From contig NZ_JAEMHK010000004.1 of the NCBI RefSeq assembly GCF_016458235.1, positions 186,001 to 250,000 of the forward strand: a stretch of DNA of 64,000 nt. The letters are read 5' to 3'. The translations under genes were made by a program, and so were the position numbers. Numbering within the stretch: the first letter of the stretch is position 1; each line of letters starts with the position of its first letter. Source of the stretch: Geomonas propionica (GTDB lineage: Bacteria > Desulfobacterota > Desulfuromonadia > Geobacterales > Geobacteraceae). Under the pieces are notes generated by a model that was not told where the DNA came from, did no database searches, and worked only from the letters and a program-made list of their open reading frames with translations. Shown here in pieces: positions 55,901-61,363 of the stretch.

Positions 55901-56463
55901 GTCTGCTCGGGGAGCCCGTTCTCCTGGATCTCCAGGTAGTAGCTCCCCGGGAACATGTCCGCGTACCAGATGGCGGCGGCCTTGGCCTCCTCCATCTTGT
56001 TCCTGCCGGCGAGGTAAGCGATCTCTCCCTGCAGGCAGGCGGAGAGGCAGATGAGACCTTCCCGGTGCTTCTCCAGCAGCTCCTTGTCGATGCGGGGGCG
56101 ACGGTAAAAGCCTTCCTTGTAGCCGGCGGAGGTGAGGTAGCAGAGGTTCTTGAAACCGGTCATGTTCTCGGCCAGCAGGATGAGGTGGTAGCTGGTGACC
56201 GGATCTGCGGCGGTGGGGGCTTTCTTGTCGAGACGGGAGCCGGGGGCGATGTAGACCTCGCACCCAAGGATCGGCTTGATCCCCTTGTCCTGGGCCTTCA
56301 GGAAGAATTCGAGGGATCCGAACATGTTGCCGTGGTCGGTAACCGCCACCGCCGGCATGTGGTATTCCTTGGCCTTTTTGACCAGGTCGCCGATGCGGAT
56401 GGCCCCGTCCAGCAGGGAATACTGGGAGTGCAGATGCAGATGTACGAAATTCGCTGAATCCAT
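52990..56463 (-). CDS. dnaE: DNA polymerase III alpha subunit
   Basis: 1157-aa replicative polymerase (DnaE1 type). N-terminal PHP domain (HLHLHSQYSLLDGAIRIGDL), the palm with the catalytic MPDIDVDFCQDRREEV (three Asp), fingers/beta-clamp-binding region (GPLGSGMVDDF), a helix-hairpin-helix part (AIEAILEARGNEPFKDI) and a C-terminal OB fold (VKICGVPASLKEIMTKKGDRMGFVTLEDL). No frameshift seen. 51 bp upstream of accA. Confidence 0.98.
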   Translation of the reverse strand: MDSANFVHLHLHSQYSLLDGAIRIGDLVKKAKEYHMPAVAVTDHGNMFGSLEFFLKAQDKGIKPILGCEVYIAPGSRLDKKAPTAADPVTSYHLILLAENMTGFKNLCYLTSAGYKEGFYRRPRIDKELLEKHREGLICLSACLQGEIAYLAGRNKMEEAKAAAIWYADMFPGSYYLEIQENGLPEQTIANRRVMEIARELNLPLVATNDCHYLNKEDAKAHEILLCIQTGKTMSDPSRMRFTTEAFYVKSPEEMAREFHYCPEALTNTVKIAERCHYEFDFKTYHFPAYEAPPGETLDQQLERESIAGLKLRLEKIKIKYPNLTPEQEQAYHDRLRIELDCIKHMGFPGYFLIVADFINWAKDHGIPVGPGRGSAAGSLVAFCIRITDIDPMPYNLLFERFLNPERISMPDIDVDFCQDRREEVIQYMVERYGRDKVCQIAAFGTMAARGVIRDVGRALDLTFADVDKIAKLIPEVLGITLDKAIEQEPKIKELMAADAKVNEVMTVALRLEGLARHISTHAAGLVVAPRPMEDFCPVYKDQKTGSLTTQYSMKYVEKVGLVKFDFLGLKNLTVIDNACKHIRNGKDPNFDITLLTDDDPETYKLLQAGNTTGVFQLESSGMKELLVKLKPSCFEDIIAVCALYRPGPLGSGMVDDFIERKHGRKQTVYDLPQLEPVLKDTYGVIVYQEQVMQISRSLAGYSLGGADLLRRAMGKKDAEQMAKERMKFMEGSEKLGLDAKKCAAIFDLMAKFAEYGFNKSHSAAYALVAYQTAYLKAHYPVEFMAALLTEDMSNTDKVIKSIGDCREMGIEVLPPDINESLRSFRVLDTAMRFGLGAVKNVGEGAIEAILEARGNEPFKDIFHFCERVDLRRCNKRVIEALIKSGAFDCTGAKRAQLMAALEDAAAQGQRVQQERDSAQVSLFGMAEIQRGSNGGGNRLPDIPEWDEKYRLGCEKEAIGFFITGHPLDRYVADMRRFSTVDCFSINESKDKSEVKICGVPASLKEIMTKKGDRMGFVTLEDLVGSLEVVVFSDVYARSSEFLKGDDPVYITGTVEHGEKGAKIMASDIVLLRDLVERETRRVNFTIDAKEADPVKLKTLKDIISRYQGICRSFLHLDIENSSRVTIRLSDVYKVAASEELTVEVSNLFGYNAVSFE

Positions 56464-56788
56464 AGCAGGTAAGCCTTAATCAAGAATCGAAAACTGTCTG
56501 GGTTGAAACAATAAAAGGAGCCGTAGTTTTAGTGGCTCCAGTGACTGTTTCGGGGGAAAATTTGCGCCCAAATATCTCACGAAGTGGAAATTCTGTCAAT
56601 GAAACAGAAGGGGCGTCGACAGGGAGAAAGGGCGCATAAACAATGTGCGAACCGGACGAGGCGCAGCCGCTGTAGAACCGGGACTGCGGGTCGGTGAAAA
56701 GAAGCCTTTCCCCTGCATTTCCCGGCAGACAGCATGGCCCGCCTCACGTCGAGGGGAGCGCTCCACGGAAGCACCGTAAAAAAAGCCA

Positions 56789-56817
56789 TTGACAAGCGCG
56801 GGAGGTTAGTTCAATAT
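56789..56817 (+). promoter_or_regulatory. Sigma-70 promoter upstream of the candidate small RNA
   Basis: TTGACA (56789-56794), a 17-bp spacer, CAATAT (56812-56817). Expected start near 56824. The -35 is perfect and the -10 matches four of six bases. Confidence 0.65.
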
Positions 56818-56823
56818 CAAATC

Positions 56824-56902
56824 ATTGAAGTCGAAACAGTATCACGTTCGGCACACAACTCAAGAGCAGCAGTACAGGGGCCTCGTACCAGGCCGTTTTT
56901 TT
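56824..56902 (+). ncRNA. Candidate small RNA or attenuated leader
   Basis: A transcript from the promoter above would run about 79 nt to an intrinsic terminator: GGCCT, loop CGTACC, AGGCC, then G and seven T (56879-56902). No reading frame of note is inside. It may be a stand-alone small RNA or a leader whose read-through feeds the CDGSH gene 100 bp further on. It is predicted from signals only. Confidence 0.45.
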
Positions 56903-56962
56903 GGCAAATATGGTTTAACATTGAACTAATCAATATCAACCTTCCCTCGTGGGGAGATCACA

Positions 56963-56990
56963 AAACAGGAAACAGGAAACAGGAAACAGG
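56963..56990. repeat. AAACAGG tandem repeat providing the RBS region
   Basis: Four perfect copies of AAACAGG in a row, followed by AGACAG and AACAG directly before ATG 57002. The Shine-Dalgarno-like GGAG arises at the repeat boundary (56989-56992). Confidence 0.9.
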
Positions 56991-57001
56991 AGACAGAACA
57001 G

Positions 57002-57238
57002 ATGAGCGACGTCACTATCACCCCCAACCAACCCATCGTCATGGAACTCGAAGCAGGAACCTATTACCGCTGTACCTGCGGCAAATCTGCCGGCATGCCA
57101 TTTTGCGACGGCGCACACGCCGGGACCGAGCATGCCCCGATTGCCTTCGAGGTGAAAGAAAAGCAGCAAGTGTATCTCTGCAACTGCGGCAAGACCGCCA
57201 ACGCCCCCTATTGCGACGGCAGCTGCCAAAAACCCTAA
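57002..57238 (+). CDS. Tandem CDGSH iron-sulfur protein with altered second site
   Basis: 78-aa protein with two CDGSH-type [2Fe-2S] motifs. The first is regular: Cys24, Cys26, Cys35, His39 (CTCGKSAGMPFCDGAH). The second has Cys60, Cys62, Cys71, but Cys75 in place of the expected His (CNCGKTANAPYCDGSC). Such small proteins are cytoplasmic redox/cluster-transfer proteins. The ATG lies just after the AAACAGG repeat; 35 bp separate it from a small membrane protein gene. Confidence 0.9.
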   Translation: MSDVTITPNQPIVMELEAGTYYRCTCGKSAGMPFCDGAHAGTEHAPIAFEVKEKQQVYLCNCGKTANAPYCDGSCQKP

Positions 57239-57273
57239 AGAGATGGCGGGAAGGATAAGGTGAGGTGGGCGAG

Positions 57274-57474
57274 ATGTACCATATCAAGCTGATACTTAAG
57301 GTGACAGGGTGGGCGGCGTTGCTGTTGGCCTTGGCGATCGGTGCATGGGTAGAGTGGTCCGTGCTCAGCAGCGGCGGGTTCATGTGGGGCATGTTCTTTG
57401 GCGGGTTCATTATCCCGTTCTGCCTATTCGCAACGCTCGGCCTGTTGCCAAAAGAACTGCTTGCCCGTGAGTGA
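57274..57474 (+). CDS. Small two-helix membrane protein
   Basis: 66 aa with two predicted membrane helices (LILKVTGWAALLLALAIGAWV and FMWGMFFGGFIIPFCLFATLGLL) and short polar ends. No family recognised. ATG 57274 has GAGG 8 nt upstream; an in-frame GTG at 57265 overlaps that site and is rejected. It lies between the CDGSH and pirin genes on the same strand. Confidence 0.65.
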   Translation: MYHIKLILKVTGWAALLLALAIGAWVEWSVLSSGGFMWGMFFGGFIIPFCLFATLGLLPKELLARE

Positions 57475-57506
57475 ACGGGCAAGCAGCACCGAAGAGGAGA
57501 AATACG

Positions 57507-58205
57507 ATGATCACGATAAGAAGATCGGCAGACAGGGGCCACGCCGACCACGGCTGGCTCAACACCTACCACACCTTTTCCTTCGCCGGATATGTCGACG
57601 ACCGCCACATGGGGTTCCGGAACCTGCGGGTCATCAACGAGGACCGGGTGCAGCCCGGGGTAGGATTCCCCACCCACCCGCACCGGGACATGGAGATCAT
57701 CTCCTACGTGCTGGAAGGAGCACTGGCGCACCGCGACAGCATGGGGACGGGATCGGTGATACGCCCCGGCGACGTGCAAAGAATGAGCGCCGGGACCGGC
57801 ATTACCCACAGCGAGTTCAATCACAGCAAAGACGAACCGCTGCACTTCTTCCAGATCTGGATTCTGCCGCAACGCGAGGGACTAACACCGGGTTACGAGC
57901 AGAAATTCTTTTCGGATGAGGAGAAACGGGGGAGCCTCAGGCTGATCGCCTCCCCGGACGGGAAGGACGGTTCGGTCACCATCAATCAGGACGCGAGGCT
58001 GTACGCGACGCTTCTCGACCCGGGCCAGGAAATAGTGCATCACCTGCCTGCGGCACACCACGCCTGGGTGCAGGTCGCGCGCGGCAAGGTGCTCGTCAAT
58101 GGCCATCTTTTGGAGGCAGGCGACGGCGCGGCGGTCAGCAACGAAGAACTGCTGCGCCTGGTAGGGAAGGAAGCCAGCGAGTTGCTGGTTTTTGAACTGC
58201 CGTAG
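57507..58205 (+). CDS. Pirin-family cupin protein
   Basis: 232-aa bicupin, YhhW-type pirin. The N-terminal cupin has metal ligands His57, His59 (PTHPHRDMEI), His101 and Glu103 (ITHSEFNH). Homologues show quercetinase activity in vitro, but the natural substrate is unknown. RBS GAGGAGA precedes the ATG. It ends in front of a REP-like hairpin with T-tracts that can terminate it. Confidence 0.92.
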   Translation: MITIRRSADRGHADHGWLNTYHTFSFAGYVDDRHMGFRNLRVINEDRVQPGVGFPTHPHRDMEIISYVLEGALAHRDSMGTGSVIRPGDVQRMSAGTGITHSEFNHSKDEPLHFFQIWILPQREGLTPGYEQKFFSDEEKRGSLRLIASPDGKDGSVTINQDARLYATLLDPGQEIVHHLPAAHHAWVQVARGKVLVNGHLLEAGDGAAVSNEELLRLVGKEASELLVFELP

Positions 58206-58222
58206 CGGCATACGCGGCAGAC

Positions 58223-58270
58223 AAAAAGGGGACAGGCTACTTTATCCTGAAAAGTAGCCTGTCCCCTTTT
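58223..58270. repeat. REP-like GTAG hairpin, also a terminator
   Basis: AAAAGGGGACAGGCTACTTT, loop ATCCTGA, AAAGTAGCCTGTCCCCTTTT: nearly perfect palindrome of about 20 bp per arm. The motif GTAGCCTGTCCCC has the GTAG-headed form typical of REP elements mobilised by RAYT transposases. A/T tracts outside make it able to stop transcription both ways between pirin and hisS. Confidence 0.8.
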
Positions 58271-58302
58271 CTTTTCTTTTTTATACGAGACGGACGTCGC
58301 TC

Positions 58303-58388
58303 TTCCCCCCGGAGGGGGGAGGTCGGGAGGGGGGAAATCGATTCCTGGCGCAGGCTCCCCCTCCCTAACCCTTCCCCTCCGGGGGAGG
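58303..58388. repeat. Intergenic inverted repeat, GGAGGGGGG family
   Basis: Left arm 58303-58334 (CCCCGGAGGGGGGAGG then GGGAGGGGGG), right arm 58354-58388 (CCCCCTCCCTAACCC then CCCCTCCGGGGG) are inverses separated by about 20 bp. Sits between two REP-like units. Confidence 0.82.
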
Positions 58389-58408
58389 AGACTATGACCG
58401 GGAATGAA

Positions 58409-58423
58409 GGGGACATGCTACTT
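58409..58423. repeat. Second partial REP-like unit
   Basis: GGGGACATGCTACTT is the single arm of the REP hairpin at 58223-58270, with one difference in the 13-bp core. It is 18 bp before the hisS stop codon. Confidence 0.65.
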
Positions 58424-58441
58424 GCAGCCCTTCAGGTAGTT

Positions 58442-59695
58442 TTACGCTCCGCCGGTCATGGCAGCCTGGATGCTTGCCGCGTCCAGATTAACGTCGATCT
58501 GGCTGCCGCCGTCCATGTTCTTGAGCGGTGCGGTGCCGCGGGCCAGTTCGTCGCCGCCGATGATCAGGGTGAAGCGGGAATTGAACTTGTCGGCGCGCCG
58601 CATCTGGCTCTTCAGACTTTTCCCTTCGTAGTCGATCTCGACGGCCAAACCCAGGCGCTGCAGGGCGCTCATCAGGCGGAAAGCCTCGGGATGCGCCTCA
58701 TCCCCCAGCGCTGCGATAAAGAGGTCCGGGCGGCGGGAGAAATCCTTCTCGGCCAAAAGGAGCGCCACGCGCTCGACACCCATGGCGAAACCGATGCCGG
58801 GAATCTGCGGTCCCCCGATGGAAGAGATCAGGCCGTCGTAACGGCCACCGGCTGCAACGGCGCTCTGCGACCCCAGCATGGTGGTGACCATCTCGAAGGT
58901 GGTCCTCGTGTAGTAGTCGAGGCCGCGCACCATGCGCTGGTTGATGCTGTAAGGGGTGCCGACCAGTTCCAGGTACTTCCTGGTCTTGTCGAAGTGGTCA
59001 CCGCACTCGGCGCAGAGGTGGTCCAGCATGGAGGGCGCCCCCTGGGTCGCCTCCTGGCAGCCGGCGGACTTGCAGTCCAGCGCGCGCAGCGGGTTGGTAT
59101 CGTAGCGGCGTTTGCAGTCGTCACAAAGCTTGTCGATGCGATCCAGCAGGAACTTCTTGAGCGCCTCGCGATACGCGGGACGGCAGCAGGGGCAGCCCAA
59201 CGAGTTGATCTGCAGCGAAGGTTCGGTGAGCCCCAGTTCCTGGAAGAAATGGGTCAACATGGTGAGCACCTGGGCATCGACCGTGGGAGCCGCGACACCG
59301 GTGATCTCGGCGCCGATCTGGTGGAATTGGCGGTAACGCCCCTTCTGCGGGCGCTCGTAGCGGAACATCGGCCCCATGTAGTACAGGCGCGCGACCGGAT
59401 CAAGGGCGTGCATCTTGTGCTCGACATAGGCGCGCATCACCGAAGCGGTTCCTTCCGGGCGCATGGTGACCTTGTTCTCCCCTTTGTCCACGAAGGAGTA
59501 CATCTCCTTTTCGACGATGTCGGTGGCATCACCGATGGAGCGGCAGAAGAGTTCAGTTTTCTCCAGGATCGGGATCCTGATCTCGGAAAGCCCGTAAAGC
59601 TCGAAAACCCGGCGCGCGGTGGCCTCGATGTGCTGCCACTTCTCGACCTCGCCCGGGAGGATGTCGTTAAAACCTTTAATGCCGGTGATTGCCAC
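58442..59695 (-). CDS. hisS: Histidyl-tRNA synthetase
   Basis: 417-aa class II synthetase. Motif 1 in GFNDILPGEVEKWQHIEATAR, motif 2 in RYERPQKGRYRQFHQIGAE, the histidine loop LDYYTRTTFEM and motif 3 GIGFAMGVERVALLL are all present, and the C-terminal anticodon domain ends in a Met-Thr-Gly-Gly-Ala tail. Typical length. Downstream of the gacA-like gene and separated from it by a repeat block. Confidence 0.97.
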   Translation of the reverse strand: MAITGIKGFNDILPGEVEKWQHIEATARRVFELYGLSEIRIPILEKTELFCRSIGDATDIVEKEMYSFVDKGENKVTMRPEGTASVMRAYVEHKMHALDPVARLYYMGPMFRYERPQKGRYRQFHQIGAEITGVAAPTVDAQVLTMLTHFFQELGLTEPSLQINSLGCPCCRPAYREALKKFLLDRIDKLCDDCKRRYDTNPLRALDCKSAGCQEATQGAPSMLDHLCAECGDHFDKTRKYLELVGTPYSINQRMVRGLDYYTRTTFEMVTTMLGSQSAVAAGGRYDGLISSIGGPQIPGIGFAMGVERVALLLAEKDFSRRPDLFIAALGDEAHPEAFRLMSALQRLGLAVEIDYEGKSLKSQMRRADKFNSRFTLIIGGDELARGTAPLKNMDGGSQIDVNLDAASIQAAMTGGA

Positions 59696-59733
59696 GGTTA
59701 ATCCCTCTCCTCACTCACGAAATAAAACCCGAA

Positions 59734-59840
59734 CAACTTAACGCAAAGCCGCAAAGCCGCTAAGGCGCGAAGAAAAACTGCAGCTGGGGGAAAAGCAAAC
59801 CCAAATCCTTGGTTCACCTTTGCGCCTTTGCGTTGAGTTT
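59734..59840. repeat. Intergenic inverted repeat, CGCAAAG family (second copy)
   Basis: Left arm 59734-59771 (ACGCAAAGCCGCAAAGCCGC then TAAGGCGCGAAG) and right arm 59814-59840 (CCTTTGCGCCTTTGCGTT) are inverses. Same word family as the left-edge block at 1-280. Lies between gacA-like gene and hisS. Confidence 0.85.
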
Positions 59841-59850
59841 CTAAAAACAA

Positions 59851-59877
59851 AAAAACCGGCGAGACTACTGTCCGGTC
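59851..59877 (-). terminator. Terminator of the gacA-like gene
   Basis: On the minus strand ACCGG, 12-nt loop, CCGGT, then TTTTTT. It is 32 bp after the stop, before the repeat block. Moderate because the loop is large. Confidence 0.6.
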
Positions 59878-59908
59878 CGTTGCAACATGCTGTCATCCCG
59901 CGCCACGG

Positions 59909-61288
59909 TCAGGGCGGGGTGATCATCCTTTCGGCATGGAACGCCCGGTTCTTGCCGGCGCTCTTGCCGCGGTACATGGCCTGGTCCGCCATCTCCAGCA
60001 GTTCGGCCTTGGTGTTGGCGTCGTCGGGAGCGCAGGCGAAACCAAGGCTCACAGTGAGCCTGATGGCCAACCCATCCGCCTTGGCAAAGGTGTGCCCCTC
60101 GATGGTCTTCCGGATGCGCTCGGCCACGATAGCAGCGCCTTCCATCCCGGTCTCCACCAAGACGATGGTGTACTCGTCGCCGCCGTAGCGGATCACCGCG
60201 TCCACGTCGCGTACGCTCTTTCTGACCAACGAGCCGACCTCACGCAGCACGCGGCTCCCGATCAGGTGCCCGAAGTTGTCGTTCACGCCTTTAAAGAGGT
60301 CGATGTCGAGGAAAAGGATGCCCAGGTTGGAGCCGTAGCGCTCGCAGCGCTTGAGTTCCCGCTCCAATACAACGTCCAGGTAACGGTAGTTGTACAGGCC
60401 GGTCAATTCGTCTATATAGAGGAGATCCTTGGCGATGTTGTAGCGTGCGGCGTTGTCCAGGGCCAGCGAACCCTGGTCGAGCAGGAAGGAGATATGCTTG
60501 CGGTTTATCTCCCGGGGCAGCAGGTGGCCGGTATCGTTGAACAGGATGATGACCCCCTGCAGATCCATCTTCTGCCGCAGGTAAAGGCACATGACCTCGG
60601 TCACTTCATTGCCGTAATCGGCATCCTCTGGGAGAAAGTTCCTCAGGAGCAGTTGGTTGGTGCTGCCGTCGTCGCGAAGGTCGCACTCGCTGATCACCGC
60701 CTGTCCCAGCAGGTGCGCGCTCAACTCCTCGACCCCCTTCATCTCGCGTAACGTGAGCTGTCCGTTATCGTTGAAATACCCCAGCGCCCGGGTCACACCT
60801 ACTTCCTTGAGCAGGGCATCGGTCAGCATCGAGTAGATGCGCTCGAGCTCCAGGCAGTTGGCGATGTTCTGGCTCACCTGGAACAGGTTGACCAGCCCCT
60901 TCAACTCCAGGTTTTCGTCCAGGAGCCTGCGCTGCTCCATGCAATGGGCGACGATGTGGCGGAATTCGTCCTGATTGATCGGCTTGATGAGATAATCGGT
61001 GGCGCCGTTTTTGAGGGCGTATATGGCGGTTTCTACGTTGGCATGTCCGGTGACCATGATTACCGCAGTGGCAGGATCGAGCCTCTTCACCTCCGAGAGG
61101 ATATCGAGACCCGACACGTCGCGCATCACCAAGTCCGTGACAACGAGCTGGTACCCTCCATTGCTGATCATTTCCAGCGCCTCCTCTCCGGAAGCGGCCA
61201 CTTCGACGACATAGCCGTCTTCCTTGAGCAGATCCGTGTAGACCTCTCGGAAAAAGCTATCGTCTTCGACTAAAAGAATTCTCTCCAT
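59909..61288 (-). CDS. gacA: Response regulator with Hypr-type GGDEF domain (cGAMP/c-di-GMP synthase, GacA-like)
   Basis: 459 aa. Receiver domain residues 1-120 with phospho-acceptor Asp52 (VVTDLVM) and Lys102 (LIKP). A GAF-like sensor follows (about 125-285). GGDEF domain about 290-459: LDIDLFKGVND, RYGGDEY (369-373) and inhibitory I-site RDVD (360-363). The key residue is Ser345 in GHLIGSRVL, where standard diguanylate cyclases have Asp (PleD D344). In Geobacter sulfurreducens GacA (GSU1658) this Ser marks Hypr enzymes, which make 3',3'-cGAMP as well as c-di-GMP. The position beside hisS also matches. Product is inferred, not measured. Confidence 0.9.
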   Translation of the reverse strand: MERILLVEDDSFFREVYTDLLKEDGYVVEVAASGEEALEMISNGGYQLVVTDLVMRDVSGLDILSEVKRLDPATAVIMVTGHANVETAIYALKNGATDYLIKPINQDEFRHIVAHCMEQRRLLDENLELKGLVNLFQVSQNIANCLELERIYSMLTDALLKEVGVTRALGYFNDNGQLTLREMKGVEELSAHLLGQAVISECDLRDDGSTNQLLLRNFLPEDADYGNEVTEVMCLYLRQKMDLQGVIILFNDTGHLLPREINRKHISFLLDQGSLALDNAARYNIAKDLLYIDELTGLYNYRYLDVVLERELKRCERYGSNLGILFLDIDLFKGVNDNFGHLIGSRVLREVGSLVRKSVRDVDAVIRYGGDEYTIVLVETGMEGAAIVAERIRKTIEGHTFAKADGLAIRLTVSLGFACAPDDANTKAELLEMADQAMYRGKSAGKNRAFHAERMITPP

Positions 61289-61363
61289 GCAAAGAATCTC
61301 CTGGATGATCGGGTGTTACCGGGGGCAATGCCAGCATAAACTAGCAGATAGGGCTCTGGAGTG

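Larger units (their letters stand above)
56464..57001. other. Long intergenic region between dnaE and the CDGSH gene
   Basis: 538 bp without a credible protein. Near dnaE, GGAGCC-GTAG...GTGGCTCC forms a weak hairpin at about 56518-56548. Then 56580-56760 shows nothing clear. A consensus promoter at 56789-56817 and a terminator at 56879-56902 define a candidate small RNA. After it, an A/T-rich stretch and the AAACAGG tandem repeat lead to the CDGSH start. Confidence 0.6.

Noticed and set aside
59734-59840. GEMM-I cyclic-dinucleotide riboswitch near the gacA-like gene (GCAAAGCC words)
   Set aside because: The words belong to the CGCAAAG repeat family; the GEMM tetraloop/receptor layout is absent.
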